The notes: generated by a model not told the origin, from the sequence alone. DNA of 19,084 nucleotides from Guyparkeria sp016278265 (GCF_044582145.1 NZ_JBDODO010000020.1); one strand, 5' to 3'. Numbered from the stretch's first letter, positions 1 to 8,115 are shown. A program made the numbers and translations.

Positions 1-1
1 A

Positions 2-1825
2 GTGATCACCGAGTTCTCTGCCACGATCAAGCAGGCGCAGCAACGCGAACTTAGAGGGCTGTTCGAGAGCGCGCAGGCGGAAATCGGTGCCGAGGGCCGA
101 CTGGCCGAGGCGCTGAGCGTGGCCATTTCACGCATCCCGGACGTCGGGCAGGCCATGGCCGAGCGCGATCGCGAGCGACTCGCCGCAATGACCCAGCCGA
201 TCTTCCCACCGCTCAAGGAAAACTTTGGCGCACGCCAGTTTCACTTCCACCTGGCACCCGCCGTGTCGTTCTTCCGCGCCCATAAGCCGGCAAAGTTCGG
301 CGACGACCTCTCCGGCTTTCGCAAGACCGTCCTGGCGACCAACAATGAACGCAAACGCGTGCGCGGGCTGGAACGGGGCGTGGCCGGTCTCGGCATGCGC
401 GGCATCTCGCCGATCAGCTACCAGGGCGAGCACCAGGGGAGTGTCGAGTTCGGCATGAGTTTCGGTCAGCCCTTCTTCGACAAGTTCAAGAATGGCTACG
501 GCGTCGACATCGGCCTGTACCTTGAGACCGACGGCGGCAACTTTGAGGCGTTCGGCTCGACCCTCAAGGACCCGGCCACACTTGATGCCGACCAACTGCG
601 TGCCGCCCAGGATGAAACCACCATCTGGGAACACAGCGTGGGCGAAACGCCCACGGTCACCTACGCCCATACCATCGCCGACTTCTCGGGCGATCCGGTG
701 GGCGTGCTTGCGGTGAGCATGGATCGCAGCGAGTACGTAGCGCTCCAGGCCGCGGCACGCAACAAGGTCATCTCGGTGATGGCCGTGGCGATCGCGATTG
801 CCGCCATTATTGGCTTTCTGATCACCCGCAGCATCACTCGCCCGCTGCGCCTCACCGTTCGTGCGATGGACGACATCGCCGCCGGTGACGGCGATCTCAC
901 CCAGAAGCTCGACGAGAGCGGCCGCGATGAGATTGCCGACCTGTCGGCCGCCTTCAATCGCTTTGCCGGCAAGATGCGCGATTCGATTCACGAGGTCGCC
1001 AATTCCACCAGCCAGCTCTCCGCCTCGGCCGAGGAGCTCTCGCAGATCACGGCCGACACCAACGAGGGCGTCCAACGCCAGCGTGAAGAGACCGAGATGG
1101 TCGCCTCCGCAATGAACGAGATGACCAGCACGGTCCAGGACATCGCGCAGAACGCCTCCGGTGCAGCCGACGCCGCCCAGAATGCCGACGAGGAGGCCAA
1201 GGACGGTCAGCGCGTAGTCAACGAGACGATCGACCACGTCGCTGCCCTGGCCGACGAGATCGAGGAAGCCGGCAGGATCATCGTCAACCTCGAATCGGCC
1301 AGCGAGAAGATCAGCACGGTAGTCGACGTGATCCGCGAGATCGCCGAGCAGACCAACCTGCTGGCGCTGAACGCGGCGATCGAGGCGGCCCGCGCCGGCG
1401 AGCACGGCCGCGGTTTCGCGGTCGTGGCCGAGGAAGTCCGCTCACTGGCCAGCAAGACCCAGGCCTCCACCCTGGAGATCCGCGAGATGGTCGAGAGCAT
1501 CCAGGGCGGCTCCAAGCAGGCGGTCGGTGCCATGCAGAGCAGCCAGACACATGCCCGCAAGACCGCCGACCAGGCCCGCGAGGCCGGTCAGTCGCTGGTG
1601 ACCATCACCCGCGCGATCGAGACGATCACCGACATGAACCACCAGATCGCCTCGGCGGCCGAGGAACAGGGTCAGGTCGCCGAAGAGATCAACCGCAACG
1701 TCACCAATATCAACGAGGCCGCTTCACAATCGGCCGAGGGCGGTGCGCAGACCTCCACGGCGAGTCACGAGCTGGCAGAACTGGCGTCCCAGTTGCAAAA
1801 ACTGGTCAACCAGTTCCGCACCTGA
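2..1825 (+). CDS. Methyl-accepting chemotaxis protein, dCache_3 type, 5' end missing
   Basis: Inner-membrane chemoreceptor that would pass a periplasmic ligand signal to a CheA/CheW array. The visible 607 residues start inside the sensor region: residues about 65-180 (motifs FHFHLAPAVSFFR and HKPAKFGDDL, GVAGLGMRGISPI) resemble the dCache_3 double-Cache fold. One membrane helix follows at about 256-274 (VISVMAVAIAIAAIIGFLI), then a HAMP domain at about 275-330. The long cytoplasmic coiled coil has the conserved signalling tip at about 443-486 (EIAEQTNLLALNAAIEAARAGE... RGFAVVAEEVR). No NWETF-like receptor tail is present. The GTG at base 2 is unlikely to be the true start, because the N-terminal membrane anchor expected for this class is absent and must lie upstream of the window. 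The ligand cannot be inferred. A strong terminator follows the stop. Confidence 0.95.
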   Translation: MITEFSATIKQAQQRELRGLFESAQAEIGAEGRLAEALSVAISRIPDVGQAMAERDRERLAAMTQPIFPPLKENFGARQFHFHLAPAVSFFRAHKPAKFGDDLSGFRKTVLATNNERKRVRGLERGVAGLGMRGISPISYQGEHQGSVEFGMSFGQPFFDKFKNGYGVDIGLYLETDGGNFEAFGSTLKDPATLDADQLRAAQDETTIWEHSVGETPTVTYAHTIADFSGDPVGVLAVSMDRSEYVALQAAARNKVISVMAVAIAIAAIIGFLITRSITRPLRLTVRAMDDIAAGDGDLTQKLDESGRDEIADLSAAFNRFAGKMRDSIHEVANSTSQLSASAEELSQITADTNEGVQRQREETEMVASAMNEMTSTVQDIAQNASGAADAAQNADEEAKDGQRVVNETIDHVAALADEIEEAGRIIVNLESASEKISTVVDVIREIAEQTNLLALNAAIEAARAGEHGRGFAVVAEEVRSLASKTQASTLEIREMVESIQGGSKQAVGAMQSSQTHARKTADQAREAGQSLVTITRAIETITDMNHQIASAAEEQGQVAEEINRNVTNINEAASQSAEGGAQTSTASHELAELASQLQKLVNQFRT

Positions 1826-1848
1826 CGGCCCGGAAACGCCCACGAACA

Positions 1849-1883
1849 AGCCCTGCAACCGATCGGTTGCGGGGCTTTTTTTT
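1849..1883 (+). terminator. Rho-independent terminator of the chemoreceptor gene
   Basis: A 12-bp stem (AGCCCTGCAACC with GGTTGCGGGGCT, one G-T pair) closes over a GATC loop and runs into eight T residues at 1876-1883, 24 bases after the stop codon. The TerB-like gene converges from the other side. On that strand the bases after the hairpin are not T-rich, so it looks one-directional. Confidence 0.95.
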
Positions 1884-1903
1884 GCCGGCCGCGCAGGGAC
1901 ATA

Positions 1904-2371
1904 TCACGGGAAACCTGAGTCGGGCGGAACCGATTCTTCGGCGCGCAGCCGTGCCCGAATGAACTCGCTGTGCGGTATGTAGAGCAAGTCGGCGATCTGG
2001 CGGATGATCGACTCCTCCAGATGGTGCTTGCCGGCATCGGCATAGGCGACCCGCCAGAGGGTTTCCACGACCTGACGTTTCCGCTCTGGATCGAGTTGCT
2101 CGTTGAGTACCCGCACGAACGGGAACAAGCCGGTCGAATCGTCCACCTCGGCCGCGGCGTGACGGACCAGGTCGTCCGCAGCGTCGGCTGTCATGGCGAA
2201 ATCGTCGATCAGGGTGCGGCGGATCACCTCGAGCTCGTCGTCGGCGACATCGAAGTCTGCCCGGGCCACCTCCATCAGGAGAATGGCAACCGCCGCATCG
2301 ACGCGGGTTTCAACGGTAGTTTCCCTGGTCGGGTCATCCGGGAAAAACAGGGCTTGCAGGGTCTTGAGCAT
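1904..2371 (-). CDS. TerB-like (tellurite resistance TerB family) protein
   Basis: A 155-residue cytoplasmic, all-alpha, acidic protein of the TerB-like fold. Family features are the early segment VDAAVAILLMEVARADFDVADDELEVIRRTL, an acidic first repeat of the kind that binds metal in TerB, and the second repeat LWRVAYADAGKHHLEESIIRQIADLL. I chose the ATG at 2371 (MLKTLQALFF). The frame stays open upstream to 2692, but that part is low-complexity G/P/E-rich and crosses the 11-bp repeats and the neighbouring gene, so it is not protein. There is no clear Shine-Dalgarno sequence before this ATG. No other ter genes lie nearby, so a role in tellurite resistance should not be assumed. Stand-alone TerB-fold proteins of this size are common and mostly uncharacterised. 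Confidence 0.85.
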   Translation of the reverse strand: MLKTLQALFFPDDPTRETTVETRVDAAVAILLMEVARADFDVADDELEVIRRTLIDDFAMTADAADDLVRHAAAEVDDSTGLFPFVRVLNEQLDPERKRQVVETLWRVAYADAGKHHLEESIIRQIADLLYIPHSEFIRARLRAEESVPPDSGFP

Positions 2372-2437
2372 GGTTTTCTGCCAAATGGGCCAAAGGGTGT
2401 CGGTTGTGACCACCAACCTTAGCCCAGAGTGGGCCAG

Positions 2438-2503
2438 GTTGGCCCCGAGTTCGGACCCGGTTCGCCCCAGGTTCGCCCCAGGTTCACCCCGGGTTTGTCC
2501 GGG
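2438..2503. repeat. Six tandem 11-bp repeats, consensus GTTCGCCCCAG
   Basis: Six contiguous 11-base units start at 2438, 2449, 2460, 2471, 2482 and 2493. The third and fourth are identical (GTTCGCCCCAG); the others differ (GTTGGCCCCGA, GTTCGGACCCG, GTTCACCCCGG, GTTTGTCCGGG). Every unit begins GTT. They lie in the 177-bp divergent gap between the TerB-like gene and the MFS gene, ending 31 bases before the putative -10 of the latter. An 11-bp period puts each unit on nearly the same face of the helix, as in arrays bound cooperatively by a protein. The binding partner is unknown, and slippage-generated repeat DNA without function is the alternative. Confidence 0.85.
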
Positions 2504-2533
2504 AATGCCCGGAAACGGCGCCTGAAGCTCGGG

Positions 2534-2539
2534 TACACT
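2534..2539 (+). promoter_or_regulatory. Putative -10 element (TACACT) of the MFS gene
   Basis: TACACT matches 4 of 6 positions of the sigma-70 -10 box and lies only nine bases from the ATG at 2549. Transcription would start at or next to the start codon. That agrees with the lack of any Shine-Dalgarno sequence in the preceding 20 bases. No convincing -35 is seen at 17 bp, so the 11-bp repeats upstream might recruit an activator. Confidence 0.4.
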
Positions 2540-2548
2540 GCAGACCCC

Positions 2549-3796
2549 ATGACGAGCTACCTGCGCTTTTCCCTCGCCAACGCCCGGTTTCTGGCCTTCG
2601 GGACCTTGGCCGCCACCCTGTCCGGGTTCGGCCAGACCTTCTACATCGCCATCTTCGGTGGGGAACTGCGCGCGGCCTTCGACCTGACCCACGGCGAGTA
2701 CGGGCTACTTTATTCGCTGGCCACCCTGGGCAGTGGCCTGCTGATCATCTGGGCGGGCCGACAACTCGACCGGATGCCACTGCCCCGTTTCGTCACCTTC
2801 GTGGGCCTCGGCGTGGCACTCGGCTGCCTGCTGCTCGCCTCGGCGCAGACCGCGGTCATGTTGGGACTGGCGCTTTTCCTGCTGCGGTTCTGCGGCCAGG
2901 GCCTGTTCACGCATGTCTCGGCGACCAGCATGGGCCGGTATTTCGATGCCAATCGCGGCAAGGCGGTGAGTATCGCTGCCAAAGGCCTGCCGCTGGGCGA
3001 GGCGATCATGCCCGCCATTGCCGTGGCCCTGATCGCGGCCATCGGCTGGCGACAGACTTGGTACCTGTCCGCGGCTTTCATGCTGCTGCTCGCCATTCCC
3101 CTGTTGCTGTGGCTGCTTCGGGGGCAAGGGCGACGCGAAGAGGCGCACATGGCCCACCGCCGTTCGCAGGCCAAGGAACTCGGCGTTAACACCGCGGCCC
3201 GGCAATGGACCCGCGCCGAGGTCCTGCACGATCCGCGCTTCTACCGGGTCCTGCCCGTGATGATGGCCGCGCCGCTGACCGTGACCGGCATGCTCTTCCA
3301 CCTCGCTGCTCTCGCCGACGGCAAGGGCTGGAGCATGGGCTGGCTCGCCGGCAGCTTTACCGGCTTCGCCCTGGCCCATGTGGTCGGGCTGCTGGTCGCC
3401 GGCCCCCTGCTCGACCGCCATGGCGCCCGTCCTTTGCTGCGAGGCTTCCTATGGCCCATGGCCGCGGGCCTGGCCATCGTTGCCACCGTCGACCAGCCAG
3501 CGGCCGCCTGGCTGTTCATGGTGTTGATGGGGCTGTCGCTGGGCGGTGCCGGCACACTGCTCGGCGCGTTGTGGCCACAACACTACGGCGTGGCGCATCT
3601 CGGGGCGATCCGTGCCCTGGTTCACGCCACCCTGATCATTTCGACGGCGATCACCCCCGTCGCGATCGGGGTCGCCCTGGACGGCGGATTGTCCATGGAG
3701 GCGATCGCCCTGATACTCGCCGGCTATCTGGCGGGGGCGACCATGCTGGCCTGGACATCCGTGGCCCCGCGCCCGCAAACGGAGAAGACGACGTGA
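2549..3796 (+). CDS. Major facilitator superfamily transporter
   Basis: A 415-residue inner-membrane secondary transporter with about 12 hydrophobic helices in two halves, joined by a charged loop (LRGQGRREEAHMAHRRSQAKE) around residues 190-210. The loop after helix 2 carries an MFS motif-A-like stretch (WAGRQLDRMPLPRF). The substrate cannot be told from sequence. The ATG at 2549 (MTSYLRFSLANARF) is chosen because the open frame upstream to 2429 merely translates the 11-bp repeats. No ribosome binding site precedes this ATG and a -10-like box lies nine bases away, so the mRNA may be leaderless. The stop overlaps the GTG of the metallopeptidase gene (GTGA), which suggests translational coupling of the pair. 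Confidence 0.9.
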   Translation: MTSYLRFSLANARFLAFGTLAATLSGFGQTFYIAIFGGELRAAFDLTHGEYGLLYSLATLGSGLLIIWAGRQLDRMPLPRFVTFVGLGVALGCLLLASAQTAVMLGLALFLLRFCGQGLFTHVSATSMGRYFDANRGKAVSIAAKGLPLGEAIMPAIAVALIAAIGWRQTWYLSAAFMLLLAIPLLLWLLRGQGRREEAHMAHRRSQAKELGVNTAARQWTRAEVLHDPRFYRVLPVMMAAPLTVTGMLFHLAALADGKGWSMGWLAGSFTGFALAHVVGLLVAGPLLDRHGARPLLRGFLWPMAAGLAIVATVDQPAAAWLFMVLMGLSLGGAGTLLGALWPQHYGVAHLGAIRALVHATLIISTAITPVAIGVALDGGLSMEAIALILAGYLAGATMLAWTSVAPRPQTEKTT

Positions 3797-4515
3797 TCCG
3801 CCGGCTGGCCCACCCATTGGGCGAGGTACAGGTCACGCGCAAGGGCATCCGCCACCTTTACCTGCGTCTGGATGCCGAATCCGGCGCCCTGCGGGTGAAC
3901 GCGCCTCGGCGGATCAGCGATGCCGAGGTGCTGGCGTTCATCGACGACCGGGCGCACTGGATCGAGCGCCAGCGGGCGCGGCAGGCCGAACGCCCGCCCA
4001 TTTTCGGCGCCACCACCTTGCCCGACACCATCCATCTGCTGGGCCGGGCACATGCCCTCGAACGGGTCACCTGCCCCGACCTGCCCGCCGGGCGGGCGCG
4101 CGTCACGCTCGATGCAGACCGCGTGCGCATTCATTGCGGCTCGGACGACCCGCAGCTGGCTCGGCAGACCGCCCATCTGGCCCTGCGCGAGCATTGCCGC
4201 GGCCTGCTGCGCGAGCAACTCGAGCGGCGCGTCGAGCCCTGGGCCCGAGCGATGGGCCTGGCGACACCGATCCATCGCATCCGGCGCATGCGCACCCGCT
4301 GGGGCACCTGCAACATCCGCGACCGACGCATCTGGCTGAACCTCGAACTCGCGCGCATGCCGGTGGAGGTGATCGACCTGGTGGTGGTCCACGAACTGGC
4401 CCACCTGATCGAACGCGGCCACAACCGGCGCTTCTACGCCGTGATGGATGACGCCTACCCCGACTGGCGCCGCTGGGAACCTACCCTTTCCGAGTACGGC
4501 ATCATCGGCCTATGA
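3793..4515 (+). CDS. YgjP-like (DUF45) zinc metallopeptidase family protein
   Basis: A 240-residue protein of the YgjP/DUF45 family, related to SprT/WSS1-type minigluzincins. The zinc site is HELAHLIERGH: H200, E201, H204 and H210 supply two ligands, the general base and the third ligand. It is preceded by the family signature WGTCNIRDRRIWLNLELARMP, where R-W-G-T-C is typical. The family substrate is not established. The GTG start at 3793 overlaps the MFS stop and has GGAG nine bases upstream (GGAGAAGACGAC-GTG); MIRRLAHPLGEVQVTRKGIRHLYLRL is a normal family N-terminus. The frame is open further upstream inside the transporter gene, but that part is an out-of-frame shadow. Co-transcription with the transporter is likely; no functional link is evident. 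Confidence 0.92.
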   Translation: MIRRLAHPLGEVQVTRKGIRHLYLRLDAESGALRVNAPRRISDAEVLAFIDDRAHWIERQRARQAERPPIFGATTLPDTIHLLGRAHALERVTCPDLPAGRARVTLDADRVRIHCGSDDPQLARQTAHLALREHCRGLLREQLERRVEPWARAMGLATPIHRIRRMRTRWGTCNIRDRRIWLNLELARMPVEVIDLVVVHELAHLIERGHNRRFYAVMDDAYPDWRRWEPTLSEYGIIGL

Positions 4516-4530
4516 GGTGGGCGGGTGCGC

Positions 4531-4536
4531 TAGACT
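4531..4536 (+). promoter_or_regulatory. Putative -10 element (GCGC-TAGACT) of the amidotransferase gene
   Basis: TAGACT, in the context GCGCTAGACTCC, matches 4 of 6 bases of the -10 consensus and lies 45 bases before the ATG at 4582. It resembles the -10 candidates before the diguanylate cyclase gene (GCGTTAGAGT) and the helicase gene (GCGTTAGAAT). No good -35 is visible at 16-18 bp. Confidence 0.35.
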
Positions 4537-4581
4537 CCTTGGCCTTGATTAAACCCAAACCGACGACAGGCGAGCGAATCG

Positions 4582-6348
4582 ATGTGTGGCATTTGCGGAT
4601 GGCTGGAAACCGGAACGCGTGAAGGCAACCTGACCGCGGTACGGCGGATGATGAGCCGGCTGGAGCGGCGCGGACCGGACCACGAGGGCAGTTTCTCGGA
4701 CGGCCCCCTGGCCTTCGGCCACCGCCGACTGTCGATCCTGGATCTGTCCTTCCACGGTCATCAACCGATGGTCGACCGCGAGCGCGGGCTGGCGATCGTC
4801 TTCAACGGCACCATCTACAACCACCCGCAACTGCGCGAGGAGTTGCAGTCGCTCGGTCATCGCTTCGCCTCCACCGGCGACACCGAAGTGATCTTGACGG
4901 CCTTCCGCGAATGGGGACCGGATTGCGTGGCCCGCCTGGACGGCATGTTCGCCTTCGCCATCTGGGACATGCGCGACCAGTCGCTCTTCCTGTTCCGCGA
5001 CCGCCAGGGCATCAAGCCGCTCTACCACACCGTCGGTGACGGCCCGCTGCGCTTCGCCTCCAGCATCCCGGCGCTGCTGGCCGCCGGCAACGTCGATACC
5101 GACTTCGATCCCACCGCCCTGCACCACCAGTTCACCCTGCACGCCGTGGTCCCGGCGCCGCGCACCATCTTCCGTGGCGTGAACAAGTTGCCGCCCGGCC
5201 ACTGGATGCGGGTCGATCGCAACGGCAACCGCCAGTTGCAACGCTACTGGGCCATCGACACCGCCGAGGATCACGACGTGCCGGCCGACGAGTGGCCGGA
5301 GCTGATCCACGAGCGATTGCTGGACGCCGTGAGAAAGCGCCTGGCCATCAGCGACGTGCCGGTGGGTGTGCTGCTCTCCGGGGGGCTGGACTCCTCGCTG
5401 ATCGTGGCACTCGCCCACGAGGCGGGCGTCACACCGAAGACCTTCACCATCGGCTTCGAGGACCAGCCCGAGGAGAAGGGCAGCGAATTCGAATTCGCCG
5501 ACCCGGTCGCCGAGCGCTACCAGACCGAGCACTTCCGCTTCCACGTGCCCAACGAGCAGGTGCTCACCCGCCTGCCCGAGGCGGTGCGCGAGATGAACGA
5601 GCCGATGTTCGGTCAGGACGCGGTGGCCTTCTACCTGCTCTCCGAGCAGGTCGCGCGCGAGGTCAAGGTGGTGCTCTCCGGCCAGGGCGCCGACGAGGTC
5701 TTCGGTGGCTACTTCTGGTACCCCAAGATGGCCGAGACCGACGGCTCGGACCTCGAGCGCTTCGCACCGTACTACTTCGACCGCAGCCACGAGGAACTGA
5801 TGGCGATGGTCACCGAGCGCTTCCGCGGCCCCGATGCCACCAGCGAACTCGTGAAGAAGGGACTGGCGGGGGCCGGTCGCGGCTCGTTCGCCAACCGCGT
5901 GCTGGGTTTCGATGCCAGCACCCTGATCGTCGACGACCCGGTCAAGCGGGTCGACAACATGACGATGGCCTGGGGCCTGGAGGCACGCGTGCCCTTCCTG
6001 GATACGAGTCTGGTCGAGGCGGCCATGCGCGTGCCGGCGGAACATAAGCTGGCCCAGGGCGGCAAGGGCATCCTCAAGACCATCGCCCGCGGGCGCATTC
6101 CGGATGCGGTGATCGACCGGCCCAAGGGCTATTTTCCGGTACCGGCGCTCAAGTTCGTCCGCGGCCCGTTCCTCGAGTTCATGCGCGAGATCCTCACCTC
6201 GGACACCGCCCGGGCCCGGGGCCTGTTCGAACCGGCCTACGTGGAGAAACTGCTGGCCGAGCCCGACCGGCACTTCACCCGCCTGCAGGGTGCCAAGATC
6301 TGGCACCTGGCCGTGTTCGAACTGTGGTTGCAGGAACAGGGGTTATAG
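4582..6348 (+). CDS. asnO: Asparagine-synthase-family amidotransferase, N-acetylglutaminylglutamine amide type
   Basis: A 588-residue glutamine-dependent amidotransferase. The N-terminal class II glutaminase has Cys2 as nucleophile (MCGICGW) plus RRGPDHEG and VFNGTIYNH. The synthetase half has the PP-loop S266-G-G-L-D-S-S and the SGQGADEVFGGY motif at 366-377. Length and several stretches (LHHQFTLHAVVPAPRTIFRGVNKLPP and the C-terminal GAKIWHLAVFELWLQEQGL) fit the subfamily that makes N-acetylglutaminylglutamine amide, a dipeptide osmolyte studied in Sinorhizobium and Pseudomonas, rather than plain AsnB. In those genomes the gene normally sits beside ngg (acetyltransferase/ATP-grasp synthetase) and a peptidase. 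Neither partner follows here, and upstream is the metallopeptidase gene of another family. An ordinary asparagine synthase is the main alternative, so the symbol is provisional. Confidence 0.85.
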   Translation: MCGICGWLETGTREGNLTAVRRMMSRLERRGPDHEGSFSDGPLAFGHRRLSILDLSFHGHQPMVDRERGLAIVFNGTIYNHPQLREELQSLGHRFASTGDTEVILTAFREWGPDCVARLDGMFAFAIWDMRDQSLFLFRDRQGIKPLYHTVGDGPLRFASSIPALLAAGNVDTDFDPTALHHQFTLHAVVPAPRTIFRGVNKLPPGHWMRVDRNGNRQLQRYWAIDTAEDHDVPADEWPELIHERLLDAVRKRLAISDVPVGVLLSGGLDSSLIVALAHEAGVTPKTFTIGFEDQPEEKGSEFEFADPVAERYQTEHFRFHVPNEQVLTRLPEAVREMNEPMFGQDAVAFYLLSEQVAREVKVVLSGQGADEVFGGYFWYPKMAETDGSDLERFAPYYFDRSHEELMAMVTERFRGPDATSELVKKGLAGAGRGSFANRVLGFDASTLIVDDPVKRVDNMTMAWGLEARVPFLDTSLVEAAMRVPAEHKLAQGGKGILKTIARGRIPDAVIDRPKGYFPVPALKFVRGPFLEFMREILTSDTARARGLFEPAYVEKLLAEPDRHFTRLQGAKIWHLAVFELWLQEQGL

Positions 6349-6401
6349 AGCCGATCGCATAGCGCCACTATCTGGCCTTATGGACAATCAAATCACGGCG
6401 G

Positions 6402-6430
6402 TACAGACGACCCTTGGATTGCGTTAGAGT
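6402..6430 (+). promoter_or_regulatory. Putative promoter of the diguanylate cyclase gene
   Basis: TAGAGT at 6425-6430 (context GCGTTAGAGT) matches 4 of 6 bases of the -10 box. TACAGA 17 bp upstream (6402-6407) matches the -35 box at only 3 of 6. The start codon lies 28 bases downstream of the -10. The stretch 6349-6401 holds nothing else I can recognise, and no terminator follows the amidotransferase gene. Confidence 0.35.
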
Positions 6431-6458
6431 CAATATCAGGAAACGCTGAACTGACTCA

Positions 6459-8075
6459 ATGGACCGAGCGACAATGCCCGAGAACGCCCTGACCGAGCCC
6501 GACCCCATCGACCTCCCCGACTGGGACGCGGGCCCACGCGACTGGCCCATGGCGGCCTCCTCGCTGCGGGCGACCGTCGACGACCCCACCGCCCGCCGAG
6601 CGACGCGACTGGCCGACCTGCAGAGCCAGATTCGCTGCCTGATCCAACGCGCCCGCCACCAGAAGCTGCGAGTGCTGCTGGGCGTGCTCAACCGCATCGA
6701 TCAGGAAATCGCGCGTGAACACGCCCAGGGCTCGGCCGACCTCTCGCGGCTCAATCGGCTGATCCGCTACTTCGATCGCCTGGTCCAGCACCTGCAAAAG
6801 ACGCATGACGATACCCCGGAGGCCATCGCCCTCTACACCGGCAGCACCGACGTTCCCGAGTTGCTGGAAGACTCCCTGCGGCGCAGCGGCTTCGGCGCTC
6901 ACCCGATCAACCTGGAAAACCCGGACCCGGCCCTGCTGGAGCACACCGGCCTGCTGATCTATCTGGCGCAGGACGACGCCGACCACGAGCGCGAATTCAG
7001 CCAGCTCGCCGAGCTGAAAAAACGCATGTCCGCCTGCGCCCAGTCACTGATGGTCAGTCAGCGCGACGACTTTGCCATCCGCGCAGCCGCCGTGCGCGCC
7101 GGCATCGACCACGTGATCACTTATCCGATCGACTCCGCGCGCCTGAACACCCTCCTGACCGGCGCACGCGCCTACGAATGCGACGACGAACAGATCACCG
7201 TGCTTCTGGTCGACGACATGGCCACCGCGGGCATGTACTGGCGCAAGCAGTTCGCCCGCGCCAACGTCCGATTGCTGTTCGAGACCCGCCCCCAGGCCGC
7301 GTTCGACGCGGCGCTTGCCGAACAACCCGACGTGATCCTGCTGGATCTCTACATGCCGGAGATGGACGGCGTCGATCTGGCGCGCATCTTCCGCGAGCAC
7401 CCGCAGCTCTCGGACGTGCCGATCCTGTTCATGTCGACCGAGGAACGCGACCAGCACCGACTTGAGGCCAAGCTCCAGGGCGGTGACGACTTTCTCAACA
7501 AGTCGATCGCCGGCGACGATTTGATCCGCATGGTGCGCTACCGCGCGCAACGCTACCGCCAGGCACGCGCCGAACGGCGCACCGACTCGCTCACCGGGCT
7601 GCTCAACCACCGAGCGATCACCAACCTGGTCGACAGCGAGCTCGACCGCGCCATCCGTCAGGAGCAGCCGCTGTCGGTCGTGATGATCGACATCGACAAC
7701 TTCAAGAGCGTCAACGACACCCACGGCCACCCGAGCGGCGACCGTGTCATCCGTCGGCTATCCACCCTGCTGAACACCCGCTTGCGCAAATACGACGGCG
7801 TCGGGCGCTATGGGGGCGAGGAATTCATGGTCGTCCTGCCAGCCACCGAGATCGAGGCGGCCGTGGAACTGATCGACCGGCTGCGCGAGCAATTCGCCGA
7901 CATCGCCGTGACCACCGAGGCCGGTGACACCATCCACTGCCAGTTCAGTGCCGGGGTGGCCGGCTACCCGGAACACATCACCCCGCAGGAAATCATCAGT
8001 GCCGCCGACGGCGCCCTCTACGCCGCCAAGCAGGCCGGGCGCAACCAGGTCAAGGCGCGCCACTACGACGACTAA
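6459..8075 (+). CDS. Response regulator diguanylate cyclase (pseudo-REC, REC, GGDEF)
   Basis: A 538-residue cytoplasmic protein predicted to make c-di-GMP from two GTP. Residues 1-115 are an Arg-rich helical region of unknown role. Residues about 120-240 look like a degenerate receiver with no acidic pair and no phosphorylatable Asp (LLIYLAQDDAD where the acceptor strand should be). Residues 245-370 are an intact receiver: D252-D253, acceptor D296 in LLDLYMPEMDG, and the Lys of FLNKSI (Ser replaces the usual Pro). The GGDEF domain (about 375-538) has active-site G452-G-E-E-F456 and an intact inhibitory RxxD site (R443-K-Y-D446) five residues before it, so the enzyme should be active and feedback-inhibited. 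No cognate kinase is adjacent. An alternative start is the ATG at 6474; neither start has a strong ribosome binding site. Confidence 0.93.
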   Translation: MDRATMPENALTEPDPIDLPDWDAGPRDWPMAASSLRATVDDPTARRATRLADLQSQIRCLIQRARHQKLRVLLGVLNRIDQEIAREHAQGSADLSRLNRLIRYFDRLVQHLQKTHDDTPEAIALYTGSTDVPELLEDSLRRSGFGAHPINLENPDPALLEHTGLLIYLAQDDADHEREFSQLAELKKRMSACAQSLMVSQRDDFAIRAAAVRAGIDHVITYPIDSARLNTLLTGARAYECDDEQITVLLVDDMATAGMYWRKQFARANVRLLFETRPQAAFDAALAEQPDVILLDLYMPEMDGVDLARIFREHPQLSDVPILFMSTEERDQHRLEAKLQGGDDFLNKSIAGDDLIRMVRYRAQRYRQARAERRTDSLTGLLNHRAITNLVDSELDRAIRQEQPLSVVMIDIDNFKSVNDTHGHPSGDRVIRRLSTLLNTRLRKYDGVGRYGGEEFMVVLPATEIEAAVELIDRLREQFADIAVTTEAGDTIHCQFSAGVAGYPEHITPQEIISAADGALYAAKQAGRNQVKARHYDD

Positions 8076-8115
8076 GGCATGGCCGCGTGAAGACACGAGT
8101 CCTCCCAGGCCTTGC

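Noticed and set aside
128..1405. Minus-strand 425-codon open frame opposite the chemoreceptor gene
   Set aside because: Same cause: an antisense shadow of a GC3-biased gene, without a ribosome binding site or domain.
2372..2692. N-terminal extension of the TerB-like protein
   Set aside because: It translates the 11-bp repeats and the antisense of the transporter start; TerB-fold homology begins after the ATG at 2371.
3205..3792. Upstream extension of the metallopeptidase frame
   Set aside because: It is out of frame inside the transporter gene and Arg/Pro-rich; the GTG at 3793 gives a normal N-terminus and has GGAG upstream.
4549..6306. Minus-strand 585-codon open frame opposite the amidotransferase gene
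   Set aside because: It is the mirror of a GC3-rich coding frame; the product is low-complexity (Gly/His/Val/Arg) and the plus-strand gene is unmistakable.
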